The notes under the pieces: model-generated | The model's input: the letters and a program-made list of their open reading frames with translations, nothing else | Databases searched by the model: none | Told to the model about the DNA's origin: nothing | Position numbers and translations under genes: made by a program | Source: Rapidithrix thailandica | GTDB lineage: Bacteria > Bacteroidota > Bacteroidia > Cytophagales > Flammeovirgaceae | Assembly (NCBI RefSeq): GCF_039710355.1 | Contig: NZ_JBDKWZ010000023.1 | Span: forward strand, 1 to 64,000 | Length of the DNA: 64,000 bases | Direction: 5' to 3' | Shown: positions 35,503 through 44,501 of the stretch, in pieces | How positions within the stretch are numbered: position 1 is the stretch's first letter | Layout: each line of letters begins with the position of its first letter

Positions 35503-37308
35503 ATGACTTCAACGATATTGAACGAAACAGTTTTTCCGAGTGAAGAAATTTGGAAAAAGGTAACGATAAATATGCTCGCAAAAAGCCTGTCGGAATTGAT
35601 GCACGAGCAAATTGCCCAACCGGAAATCACCAAGGTGAACGAAGGCATCACCTATTTTAAACTTCCTACGGATAAGGAATCGGTCTACTACACTTTTTCA
35701 GCGGAAGCCCGGCTTTTGGATTACTGGCATATTCACAAAGAGTCGATCAAAAAATACGAGAATGGAGTAGTAAATCCATCCATGGATGTTCCAACGTTTT
35801 TTATAGAAAACCAGGAAGCATTTGGCATCGAATCATTTACATTGGCGCATTACATAGAAGAATTACTCAATACATTGTATGCAGATGCTGCCATACTTAT
35901 GAAGGGGCGCTTAAGTGCCAAAGCCTTAACGGACGCGGACTATCAAACCTTGGAGCATCAAATGGACGGACACCCTTGGGTGATTGTGAACAAAAGTCGA
36001 ATAGGATTTAACCCTACCGACCTCCAAAAATATGCTCCGGAGGCCGATCAAAATACAAAATTGATATGGATAGCCGCACATAAAAGCAGAGCTACTTTTA
36101 ATGCCTTAAATTCAATAGAACAAACCCAATTCTATAAAGATGAAATTGGCGAAGAGCAATTAGAGCATTTTTATCAGGTGCTATCGGATAAAAAAGTACA
36201 GGTGGAAGCGTATGTTTTTATTCCGGTCCATGCGTGGCAGTGGAACAACAAACTATTAATGCAGTTTACTTCCGAAATTGTCGATAAAAAAATCATTCCA
36301 TTAGGCCTAAGTGAAGATGTATTTTCACCGCAACAAAGCATCAGAACCTTTTTTAATGTCAGCAATCCTGAAAAACACTATACCAAAACGGCTGTATCCA
36401 TATTAAGTACGGGCAATATAAGAGGGCTATCTCCTCAACAGATGGACATCGCGCCCGCAGTGACCCAATGGGTAAGTGACCTCCTCAAAAAGGATCAATA
36501 CCTTAAAGATACCGGTGTAATCCTGCTTGGAGAAGTAGCCACGGTTTCTTATCTGCATCCGCAATACAGTACCATCAAAAAGGTGCCTTATCAGTACAAT
36601 GAAATGCTTGGGGCGCTATGGCGCGAAAGTGCAGTAAAGTATATGCAAGCGGAGGAGCGTTTGATGACGATGGCCGCCCTGCTATATGTGGATGACAGTG
36701 GAAAAAGCCTGGTGGATGAATTGATAAAAAAATCAGGTTTGACAACAGAGGAATGGGTGATGGCTTATTTGAAAGCCTATTTAAAACCGCTGTTACATAT
36801 TTACTATGAGCATTCTTTATGCGTGACGCCACACGGGGAAAATATTATTATCGTGCTGAAAGATTATACTCCGCAACGCATCATTATCAAAGATTTTGTA
36901 GATGATATTGTACTTACTGCCGAAGCCCGGGAAAAATTGCCAGAGAATTTGGCCAATGGTTTAATACAGTCTTCTAACAAAGAAAACATCCCGCTATTTA
37001 TTTTAATAGGTGTTTTCGATGCATATTTCAGGTACCTGAGTAATGTCCTGCATGTATATTCCGGATATGAGGAAAAGGCATTTTGGAGCAATGTGATGGA
37101 GGTGGTATTGGCCTACCAGGCAGAAAACCCTCATTTAAACGGGAAGTTTGATAAGTACGATCTCTTTACACCGGAATTTAAACGGTTCTTTATCAATGGC
37201 CTCAGGTTGCATCAAGGCTATGCGGAACGGACGGGATTTGCCATTCCCCAAAAAGGCGGAAAACTAGAAAATCCACTGGCATTGCTGAGACAAGAACAGC
37301 CAAGCTAA
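35503..37308 (+). CDS. Second IucA/IucC-type NIS siderophore synthetase
   Basis: A 601-residue stand-alone NIS synthetase. It carries MDGHPWVIVNKSRIGFNP, VFIPVHAWQWNNKL, SPQQSIRTFFN and the palm motif YEHSLCVTPHGENIIIVLKDYTPQRIIIKDF. It differs clearly from the fused synthetase upstream, so the pathway makes two distinct amide bonds, as in aerobactin-, schizokinen- or rhizobactin-like routes with two synthetases. A 114-base gap separates it from the hydroxylase, and a perfect 12-base hairpin follows 10 bases after its stop. A fatty-acyl or second hydroxamate arm could be attached by this enzyme. Its type (A, B or C) needs a phylogeny. Confidence 0.92.
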   Translation: MTSTILNETVFPSEEIWKKVTINMLAKSLSELMHEQIAQPEITKVNEGITYFKLPTDKESVYYTFSAEARLLDYWHIHKESIKKYENGVVNPSMDVPTFFIENQEAFGIESFTLAHYIEELLNTLYADAAILMKGRLSAKALTDADYQTLEHQMDGHPWVIVNKSRIGFNPTDLQKYAPEADQNTKLIWIAAHKSRATFNALNSIEQTQFYKDEIGEEQLEHFYQVLSDKKVQVEAYVFIPVHAWQWNNKLLMQFTSEIVDKKIIPLGLSEDVFSPQQSIRTFFNVSNPEKHYTKTAVSILSTGNIRGLSPQQMDIAPAVTQWVSDLLKKDQYLKDTGVILLGEVATVSYLHPQYSTIKKVPYQYNEMLGALWRESAVKYMQAEERLMTMAALLYVDDSGKSLVDELIKKSGLTTEEWVMAYLKAYLKPLLHIYYEHSLCVTPHGENIIIVLKDYTPQRIIIKDFVDDIVLTAEAREKLPENLANGLIQSSNKENIPLFILIGVFDAYFRYLSNVLHVYSGYEEKAFWSNVMEVVLAYQAENPHLNGKFDKYDLFTPEFKRFFINGLRLHQGYAERTGFAIPQKGGKLENPLALLRQEQPS

Positions 37309-37318
37309 GGCAAATAAA

Positions 37319-37350
37319 CCTGGTGTCAACTATGGGTTGTTGACACCAGG
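37319..37350 (+). other. Perfect 12-base inverted repeat after the second synthetase
   Basis: CCTGGTGTCAAC (37319-37330) and GTTGACACCAGG (37339-37350) pair perfectly around an eight-base loop. There is no T-run after the stem, so it is not a classical terminator. It could slow transcription or stabilise the 3' end of the upstream message. The longest frame of the MATE gene would start inside it (37337), which is one reason for preferring the later start. Confidence 0.6.
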
Positions 37351-37396
37351 CTACCTATATAAACATCGAACGCAGACACCAACTTTATCCATTCGT

Positions 37397-38803
37397 ATGA
37401 AGCTGATATTATCGCAAGTAAGATATTTTTTTCACCTCCTGAAGCAGGCTGTATTAGGCAAAGAAAAAAAATTTACCACAGGCAGTATCAACCGGGCTAT
37501 TGTCTTACTTTCCGTTCCCATGGTCTTGGAAATGGTTATGGAGTCTCTTTTTGTCTGTTCTAATTTGTTTTTTGTGAGCAGGTTAGGAGCCGGAGCCATT
37601 GCTATCGTAGGGGCGACAGAGTCTGTCATATCATTCTCTTATTCCATTGCCATTGGCTTAAGTATAGCCGCTTCGTCAGTGATCTCAAGAAGAATAGGAG
37701 AAAAAAAGTTTAAAGCCGCAGGGGCTACCGCCATGCAAATCATTTACATAGGCCTTTCTATTTCATTGATTGTAAGCATCCTATGTGTGGTATTTTATAA
37801 GGAGATATTGCTCCTGGTAGGCATGCCCGAAGCGCTTGTCATAGAAGCAGAGTGGTTTGCCAAAATTATGTTTGCAAGCATTTTGTTTATCATTTTAAGA
37901 ATTTCAGTAAATGGAATTTTTAGAGGGGCCGGAAATGCCGCCATAGCCATGCGTACTTTATGGCTATCCAATACGGTCAATATCGTATTATGCCCGGTAT
38001 TGATTTTTGGCTGGGGCATTGTTCCCGCTTATGGCATCTTGGGGGTTGCGCTGGCAACGGCAATAGCCAGGGTGATTGGCGTGCTTTATCAAGCCTGGCA
38101 TTTAATCCGTAGGAAAACGATCCTGAGTATTGGTTTTCAGCAGTTGAAATTCTCTTTGGCACTCACCAAAAAAGTATTGAAGCTGGCCATCACCGGGGCT
38201 GTTCAATATATGATTCCCTCTTCGAGTTGGATTTTGATGATTAAGATCGTGTCGTACTTTGGCCCCAATGCATTGGCCGGGTATATTATTGCACAGCGTG
38301 TCGCTTCTATTGCTACCATGCCCGCTTGGGGCATAGGAAACGCTGCCGGAATATTAACCGGTCAGAATTTAGGGGCAAACCAACATGCCAGAGCAGAGAA
38401 ATCCGTATGGAAAGCGGGCATTTTCAATACCGGTTTTTTGTGCTTGGTGGCCCTGTTTTGGGCATTTGGTGCAGAACCGGTCATACTGCTGTTCACGGAC
38501 GAACCGGAAGTGTTGAAAAACGGTGTACTGTACCTTAATTACATCACCATTGCTTATGTTTTGCTGGGGTATACCATGGTAATTTCCAGAGCACTGAATG
38601 CCGCAGGCGATGTAAAAGTGGTAACCTTGCTGTACATACTGATGTTTTACGTGACTCAAATTCCATTATCCTACCTGTTCGGAATCTATTTTGATTGGGG
38701 GCCCAAAGGCATTTTCACAGCCATTCTGACATCGGAGTTAGTCTTGGCGGCAGCTTGTATTACCGTATTCAGAAAGGGCAAATGGAAACATATAAAAGTA
38801 TAA
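37397..38803 (+). CDS. MATE-family efflux transporter, likely siderophore exporter
   Basis: A 468-residue inner-membrane protein with about 12 helices of the multidrug and toxic compound extrusion family. MATE-type repeats start near TGSINRAIVLLSVPMVLEMVMESL and again near LKLAITGAVQYMIPSSSWILM. The open frame reaches back to 37337, but that ATG lies inside a stable hairpin; the ATG at 37397 (MKLILSQVRYFF) is chosen. MATE and MFS pumps next to NIS synthetases commonly export the finished siderophore, which fits its place in the same direction between the second synthetase and the acyl carrier protein. Confidence 0.85.
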   Translation: MKLILSQVRYFFHLLKQAVLGKEKKFTTGSINRAIVLLSVPMVLEMVMESLFVCSNLFFVSRLGAGAIAIVGATESVISFSYSIAIGLSIAASSVISRRIGEKKFKAAGATAMQIIYIGLSISLIVSILCVVFYKEILLLVGMPEALVIEAEWFAKIMFASILFIILRISVNGIFRGAGNAAIAMRTLWLSNTVNIVLCPVLIFGWGIVPAYGILGVALATAIARVIGVLYQAWHLIRRKTILSIGFQQLKFSLALTKKVLKLAITGAVQYMIPSSSWILMIKIVSYFGPNALAGYIIAQRVASIATMPAWGIGNAAGILTGQNLGANQHARAEKSVWKAGIFNTGFLCLVALFWAFGAEPVILLFTDEPEVLKNGVLYLNYITIAYVLLGYTMVISRALNAAGDVKVVTLLYILMFYVTQIPLSYLFGIYFDWGPKGIFTAILTSELVLAAACITVFRKGKWKHIKV

Positions 38804-38954
38804 GCGCTCCTAACGAAGGGGGCCTGCTTTATAAAACTTATCCCATCTGATTGCCACAGTATTTCTGCCGATCAGAAACGGATAAAACCCAATGGCAAAA
38901 CCGGAACAAACTATAAAAAGTAATTTCTATTTAAAACAAGAATTATTAAAAAAC

Positions 38955-39197
38955 ATGAATTCATTACCAAAATTATCAGAAGTTTTTGCCGAAGCACTTG
39001 CTATTTCATCAGAAGAGGTGACGGAAGATTTAAGTTATCAAGGCATTGCGGAATGGGACTCTATGAGCCATTTAGTATTGGTCACGAAAATAGAAGAAGT
39101 GTATCAAATTTCAATAGAAATGGAAGATGTCCTAGAGATGGGTAGTGTATCGAAAGTAAGAGACATTTTAAAAAAATACGAGATAGAGAATGTGTAA
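38955..39197 (+). CDS. Acyl carrier protein (phosphopantetheine-binding)
   Basis: An 80-residue carrier protein. The attachment Ser36 lies in AEWDSMSHLVLV, followed by the acidic helix-II pattern ISIEMEDVLEMGSV. The frame is open to 38892, but the first 21 residues are basic and unlike a carrier protein, so the ATG at 38955 (MNSLPKLSEVF) is used. It is 151 bases after the MATE gene and shortly before an AMP-dependent ligase. It probably carries an acyl or aminoacyl group activated by that ligase. A separate housekeeping carrier protein is expected elsewhere, so this one looks specialised. Confidence 0.88.
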   Translation: MNSLPKLSEVFAEALAISSEEVTEDLSYQGIAEWDSMSHLVLVTKIEEVYQISIEMEDVLEMGSVSKVRDILKKYEIENV

Positions 39198-39256
39198 AAA
39201 GCCTGCTCGACAATGCTTTGGGCTTTAGAGCATCTACTGTTTCCCGTTATTTATTT

Positions 39257-39380
39257 AGAGTATGTCTGAAATTTGTCCCTTTAAGGGTGAGAATTCTCCG
39301 TTCAGGGTTCTCAAAAATAAGGAACAGAGCTTCCTGAAATCGAAAATTGCAACCCAAAAGGTGAAATTCAGGCATGCTCT
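39257..39380 (-). repeat. MITE-like repeat, family 1, copy C
   Basis: A 124-base copy in the same orientation as copy B. On the minus strand it starts AGAGCATGCCTGAATTTCACC and ends AATTTCAGACATACTCT. The interior keeps TTTTGGG, TTTCAGGAA and GAGAACCCTGAA in the same order as copy A. It lies between the carrier protein and the ligase and may divide the transcript. Confidence 0.7.
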
Positions 39381-39504
39381 GAATCATTGATAATAAGCAA
39401 TTCAACAATTGAATCCTTATGAATATTACGCCATTTAAACTACTTTAAAATCGGTGTATACCACTAGTTTGTATGCTTAAAATAACTATAAATTTTACAG
39501 AAGG

Positions 39505-40878
39505 ATGAAGCTATATGACTTAATACAGCAAAACAAAAAACTGAGATTGATTGACTCCGCCTCCAAAAATGTTTTCACTGTTGGAGAGTTTCATGAATCC
39601 ATCAATATAGAAGAGTTCCCTGGTCTGGTATTTATATACAGCAACAATAAAATTGGCTCGATAGAAGTATTCTTAAACTTTTTACGAAGCCCGTTTACCG
39701 TTTCTTTACTCAGCGCTCAATTGAATACCCAATTTAAACAAAACCTCGAAAGGCTGTATCAACCTTATTACATATACGACCCTTCCAGAACGGCAATAGA
39801 AGGTTATGAAATGTACGAGGCCTCAGCATCAATCGGTCTGTTTAGGAAAAAGATTAAGCCGGAGTACACCCTTCATAAGGATATTAAGGTGCTATTGAGC
39901 ACCTCCGGAACTACCGGAACACCCAAATTTGTCAAATTATCAGATGAAAATCTGGTGAACAATGCCTTGTCCATTCTGGAGTACATGCCCATCGAAAACG
40001 AAGACGTTGTGCCTCTAAACGTACCTATTATCTTTGTTTATGGGCTTTCGGTGTTTACCACAAATTGTATCAGAGGCGGAACGATAGTATGCACCGACAA
40101 AGATGTGTTGCAGAAGGAATTTTGGGAAGATTTTAAAACTTTTGCCTATTCTACGATTAGCGGAGTACCCTATGTGTATGAAATGTTATATAGAATTGGC
40201 TTTTTCAAAAAGGCCCATCCCTCCCTTCGGTATATGACACAGACCGGAGGCATTCTGAATGAAGCATTAATAAAAATAATAGTTGAATACTCCGAAAAGC
40301 ACAATACTCCTTTTTATGCGCAATATGGCCAAACAGAAGCGGCCGGGCGTATGGCTTATTTACATCCAAAGGATTTATTAGAGAAAGGGGCCTCTATAGG
40401 TAAGCCTATTAAGGGAGGAAAGTTTGAAATAGAGAATGAAACCAACGAATTGATCTATTTTGGAGAGAATGTGTTCGGAGGCTATGCACAAGGATTAAGC
40501 GATTTAAGTACATTTTTGAAAACCAATAAGTTACATACCGGGGACATTGCCAGAAAAGAGGAAGACGGATACTATTACATAATCGGGAGGATAAAACGGA
40601 TTATGAAACTATTCGGCACCAGGCTTAATCTTGACGAGGTGGAATTAATTCTTAAAAATGCATTGGGTGGAGAAACTTTTATTTGCACAGGTATTGACGA
40701 TAAATACCTGTCGATCATGCACCTCAACAAAGAATTACCCAATGCCTCCATTGAAAAGGTTTTGAGGGAAAAACTCAACCTGCATGCAAGTTCTTTAAAA
40801 ATAAAGCAGATGGACACGGTTCCGCTAACCCACAATGGAAAAATAAACTATCAACAAATTAAAGCCGAACTTGAATAA
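39505..40878 (+). CDS. AMP-dependent acyl/aryl-CoA or carrier-protein ligase
   Basis: A 457-residue adenylate-forming enzyme. The ATP loop is STSGTTGTPK (132-141). Other core motifs are YGQTEAAGRMAY, the hinge region HTGDIARKEEDGYYYIIGRIKR, and a C-terminal catalytic lysine in LTHNGKINY. It is about 50-100 residues shorter than typical acyl-CoA synthetases because the N-terminal domain is compact. Next to the carrier protein it would load an acyl or aminoacyl group onto Ser36. No condensation domain is seen, so an NRPS is unlikely. The A-domain specificity cannot be read by eye. Confidence 0.87.
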   Translation: MKLYDLIQQNKKLRLIDSASKNVFTVGEFHESINIEEFPGLVFIYSNNKIGSIEVFLNFLRSPFTVSLLSAQLNTQFKQNLERLYQPYYIYDPSRTAIEGYEMYEASASIGLFRKKIKPEYTLHKDIKVLLSTSGTTGTPKFVKLSDENLVNNALSILEYMPIENEDVVPLNVPIIFVYGLSVFTTNCIRGGTIVCTDKDVLQKEFWEDFKTFAYSTISGVPYVYEMLYRIGFFKKAHPSLRYMTQTGGILNEALIKIIVEYSEKHNTPFYAQYGQTEAAGRMAYLHPKDLLEKGASIGKPIKGGKFEIENETNELIYFGENVFGGYAQGLSDLSTFLKTNKLHTGDIARKEEDGYYYIIGRIKRIMKLFGTRLNLDEVELILKNALGGETFICTGIDDKYLSIMHLNKELPNASIEKVLREKLNLHASSLKIKQMDTVPLTHNGKINYQQIKAELE

Positions 40879-40940
40879 TGCATTGGCAACAAGGCTTGAC
40901 TTTCTCCCTGACAGACGGTACTTGATTTTATTCTTTTTTA

Positions 40941-40980
40941 CCACGAAGGCACAAAGCTTTGTGTCTTAGCGCCTTCGTGG
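40941..40980. repeat. REP-like palindromic hairpin
   Basis: CCACGAAGGC (40941-40950) pairs with GCCTTCGTGG (40971-40980), with a second inner palindrome ACAAAGCTTTGT (40951-40962). Such CCACGAAGGCACAAAG-type palindromes are familiar dispersed repeats in Bacteroidota. It lies between the ligase and the acyltransferase gene and could act as a processing or attenuation hairpin. Confidence 0.5.
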
Positions 40981-41032
40981 CAACCTCTATTCATTATTCT
41001 TTCAATAAACATACAAATGACTTCAAAATGAG

Positions 41033-42142
41033 ATGACCATGGAAAATCAACATAAAAGAATACTAGCCTTAGACCTGATAAAAGGATGCAGTGTAATCAT
41101 GATGGTGATAGTACATACCTTAATTATATATGGTAGTAGAGAGGCGCAAGCAGAAACCTTTTTTGGCAACTTCATTCGCTTTTTAGGTAAGGCCCCGGGA
41201 ATATTTCTAATTTGTATGGGCATCACTTTTATGACCTCGCGCAACCAAAGCCTTCTCAGTGCAATTAAACGAGGCGGTCTACTGCTCTTGGCCGCCTTGC
41301 TGATGAATTTTATGAAGTTTATGATTCCTGTCATGTTTGATTTTGTCCCTGATAACTACATGACAAAATTTCAATGGGATGCCCCCATAGAATGGCAATA
41401 CTTATATCTGGTCTTATTGGGCGATATTTTACACTTAGCAGGTATGTCATTATTATTTATTGGCTTTATCAGAACCTTCGTGAAAAACAAATTCGGAATA
41501 CTTGCGATAGGTTTGGCAGTCGCGCTGGTATCCAGAGAGCTTCATGGCCTATATACCGATATCCCTGTTGTCAATTATGTATTGGATCTTATATTTCATA
41601 ATGAATTTCCCGCTTATGTTTATTTTCCTGTTTTTCCCTGGATCACTTTTATCATCCTGGGGATGTTTTTTGGAAAATGGTTTATAGAAGTCAACTATGA
41701 TCAGGCATTTCTTTTTAAAAAGATTTTCATTGCCGGAATCATCTTCGTGGTGTTAGGGCTGCCTTTAGTCTATTATTATCCTGAATATCACTATAATGAC
41801 TTTTACTATATGGGATTAGGAGGCGTGCTTTATTCTGCGGGATTGGTTTTATTGGCCCTATGGCTGGTGTACCTCTTATCTTTTAGCATCAAGCAGAAAG
41901 CTTTTGTCGGTATTCTTAACTATTGCAGTAGGAATTTAACAAGCATGTATATTATACAATGGACTTTAATATCATGGGGAAAAGGCATATTCGGTTTCAG
42001 AGAATCCGGAGCTGTAGAAGTACTCTTACTTATTCCTCTGTATATGGCACTCACCTTCCTGGTTCAAAAATTATTGGATGAACTTATTCATATTTTCAAA
42101 AGTAAAAAAGACACGGTGGATTTAACCAAGCAAACAGTATAA
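41033..42142 (+). CDS. Multi-pass membrane acyltransferase, heparan-alpha-glucosaminide N-acetyltransferase-like (DUF1624)
   Basis: A 369-residue inner-membrane protein with about ten helices. It begins with the DUF1624/HGSNAT motif RILALDLIKGCSVIMMVIVHT, whose His is the proposed acyl acceptor. The C-terminus (SRNLTSMYIIQWTLISWGKG) also fits this superfamily, which moves acyl groups across the membrane onto amines or hydroxyls. It ends the rightward arm after the carrier protein and ligase. A plausible role is transfer of the carried acyl group onto the siderophore or another periplasmic acceptor. It could alternatively be a separate unit. A start at 41039 is equally possible. Confidence 0.75.
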   Translation: MTMENQHKRILALDLIKGCSVIMMVIVHTLIIYGSREAQAETFFGNFIRFLGKAPGIFLICMGITFMTSRNQSLLSAIKRGGLLLLAALLMNFMKFMIPVMFDFVPDNYMTKFQWDAPIEWQYLYLVLLGDILHLAGMSLLFIGFIRTFVKNKFGILAIGLAVALVSRELHGLYTDIPVVNYVLDLIFHNEFPAYVYFPVFPWITFIILGMFFGKWFIEVNYDQAFLFKKIFIAGIIFVVLGLPLVYYYPEYHYNDFYYMGLGGVLYSAGLVLLALWLVYLLSFSIKQKAFVGILNYCSRNLTSMYIIQWTLISWGKGIFGFRESGAVEVLLLIPLYMALTFLVQKLLDELIHIFKSKKDTVDLTKQTV

Positions 42143-42385
42143 CAAGCTAGGAGTCGTTTTTTCCAATGGAGGTCTATCATTACGTTCCGGAGTGGTAATT
42201 TTATAGGGAATAATAGCAGGATTGATAATTGTACATTTAACAGATAAACAAAAAGTGCGTGGCGGTACTTTCTTGAGGCTTGCTTCTTTACACATAAATC
42301 ATTCGCGTCTCCCTTTCAGAACAAAAATACCTGTTTTCAGCCTAAAAATAGCGGCAACTGCCGGGAAGTCTTTTTGTTAGGGGCC

Positions 42386-42529
42386 TTTCAGATATTTTCA
42401 CTTATTTTCATTTTTTTTCAGCTATTTTCAGTTAGCTTTTCACTTAGCAGGAGCGCGAAAAAAAAAATTTATCGAAAGCTCGCTAAGTGAAAATAAGTGA
42501 AAAGGCCTGTTAAGTGAAAATATCTGAAA
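42386..42529. repeat. Long inverted repeat built of TTTTCACTTA units
   Basis: TTTCAGATATTTTCACTTA (42386-42404) returns exactly in inverse at 42511-42529. Between them the 10-base unit TTTTCACTTA or a near match (TTTTCAGCTA, TTTTCAGTTA) recurs about seven times on one strand or the other, with a short A-tract in the centre. The structure could form a large cruciform. It is in a gene-poor gap after the acyltransferase gene. Confidence 0.7.
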
Positions 42530-42968
42530 AACAGCCAAACCATAGCTCGAATTAACCGGGGCCAATCAAGGGCTAAAATGCCCGTAAAATTTGTATTTTT
42601 CAGAGAATGCTGTGCCAGGGGGTAAAATACCTCGGAATTTTTTTACCCTATAAAAACAACGTTAGTCGTCAGAAAGGGGGGGGAGATGTGTAAGAGAGTT
42701 TAGTTACGAGGGACTAGTGGTTAGTAATTAGCTATTAAGTAACTTGATGGTTGTTGATTACAGTATCATCCCTTCGAGAAGTTGAAAGCCTACCCGAAAG
42801 ATCCAGCCAACTTTGTTGGAGAGGAAAGGCTACGGGATGGATAAAAAATTGGAAATTCTGCCAAAATAGGTAAATTTAGGGAGTAAAGATTCATATATCC
42901 TATCGCTTGATTGGTATATGTTGAGAATGGTTCCGTATAGAAACAAAATGTGAAGCATTAAGAACAAA

Positions 42969-43243
42969 ATGACAAGAACGAATCAACGGAGATATTTCAT
43001 CCTTATTGGTGCTCTCTTAGCCGAATGGATTGACAAAAAATTGGGACTGACAATTATTGAAAATGATGAAATTAGTATAGAATAAGTCAAATAACTACAA
43101 TCCACGAGTTTTTGGGGTTGACAAATAAAGGATGGAATAAAGTTCAGCGGATATACGAAGGAGAAACGGAAAGTATTAGCAGTGTTTATATTAAAACTGA
43201 TTATTTCCTTAACGACAAAATACGAGGATCCTATAATCCATAA
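42969..43243 (+). pseudogene. Two-frame remnant of a small unknown gene
   Basis: One frame (42969-43085) encodes 38 residues starting MTRTNQRRYFILIGALL and ending in ENDEISIE. A second frame continues with ISQITTIHEFLGLTNKGWNK and GETESISSVYIKTDYFLNDK to a stop at 43241-43243. The two parts read as one protein broken by a frameshift near 43080. No family is recognised. The rest of the 42143-43455 gap holds only the long inverted repeat and no other gene. Confidence 0.35.
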
Positions 43244-43455
43244 TTTAGCTACCATAAAGTTTGTACATTCAATAAAAGTAAAAAAGGAATAAAAAACGTT
43301 TTACAACAATAGGTATAAAACACTGGAGGAGCCGGCTTTTGCAAGTTTTGGTTGCTTGGTAAACTTATCAAGACACAACTACTCATAGCCAAATCCGTTA
43401 TGGACTAATACTACATAACCTAAAGAGGTACTAAAAACCCATAAGCATCAGAAAA

Positions 43456-44304
43456 ATGACAAAAATAATTTTACTATTATCAGCCCTGTTTCTAATTAAT
43501 TGCAAGCCAAAAACTAATGAAAACGAGCATAAGAATAGCCCCCTAAAAGAGCCATTATCCGACAAGATTAAAGTTTTGAACTTCGCAACTTTCCATTTTG
43601 GCTACACACCGGACGCCTACAAGGTTGACTTTGATGAAAATGACAAACGAAAACAAGAAGAAATCAGGCAAATTTCTAAAATGCTGGCTAATTTCAAACC
43701 TACCATAATCTGCATTGAAAATTTGCCTAAGTATAATGCGGAAATTAACCAGGCTTACCAGGATTTTTTGGACAACCCATCTGAATTAAATACCAACTAT
43801 GGGGAAAGCAGTATGATTGGGTTTGAGGTGGGCCGCTTAAGTAATGTGAAAAAACTCTATGGAATAGATAATCATATGGGGTATAATTACAGGATAGGTG
43901 AGCAAATTGATAATGCAATAGATTCTATTACCTACAATGAGTATCTCAAAGAGCCATTTAAATACGATCCGGAATTAGCAGAATTAGATAGGGATTTTGA
44001 AAAACTGTCTTTACAGGAAAAGCTAAAGTATTATAACCACCCTAAAAAACTGGATTTCAATATCAATATAAATGCCGACAACCTGATGTACGCGGGTACG
44101 GAAAACGGTTTTGAAGGGGCTGATGAAGCTGCAAAATTTTATCAAAGAAATATGAGAATATATTCGAATTTGAATAGAATCCCAATGACAAAAGAAGACC
44201 GTGTGTTTATTTTAATGGGAGCCGCTCATGCTGCCTTTCTGAGAGAATTCATCCAACGAAGTCCAAAATTTGAAATGGTCAACACCTTAGATTATTTAAA
44301 GTAA
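43456..44304 (+). CDS. DUF5694 lipoprotein
   Basis: A 282-residue lipoprotein with a very short signal peptide and lipobox LINC (Cys16). The mature part matches the DUF5694 family, which is related to the TraB/GumN-type fold: the N-terminal VLNFATFHFGYTP, the middle PTIICIENLPKYNAEI and the C-terminal RVFILMGAAHAAFLREFIQRSP. The conserved His and Glu residues suggest a hydrolase or metal site, but no activity is known. It is a single gene with about 200 bases before the next one, which is also a lipoprotein. Confidence 0.75.
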   Translation: MTKIILLLSALFLINCKPKTNENEHKNSPLKEPLSDKIKVLNFATFHFGYTPDAYKVDFDENDKRKQEEIRQISKMLANFKPTIICIENLPKYNAEINQAYQDFLDNPSELNTNYGESSMIGFEVGRLSNVKKLYGIDNHMGYNYRIGEQIDNAIDSITYNEYLKEPFKYDPELAELDRDFEKLSLQEKLKYYNHPKKLDFNININADNLMYAGTENGFEGADEAAKFYQRNMRIYSNLNRIPMTKEDRVFILMGAAHAAFLREFIQRSPKFEMVNTLDYLK

Positions 44305-44501
44305 AAAAACAGTCTGCAACCCTATATAACTGCAATTGCGATCGATATGACGAGGTCCGCGAGTCCATTGGGAATTACAACAGCCTGTCACTGAATCGAA
44401 ATTTACATATAAAAATCTCTCACTGACGTTTGTGCTGGGCCGTTAGCAATATTTAAGAGAAAAATTCCAGAGTTTAATCATTAAACAAATCTAAAACAAT
44501 A

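Noticed and set aside
37337..37396. Longer N-terminus for the MATE transporter
   Set aside because: The start codon lies inside a perfect hairpin and the added 20 residues do not resemble the family.
40941..40980. Palindrome considered as a CRISPR repeat
   Set aside because: Only one unit is present and no spacers or cas genes are in the window.
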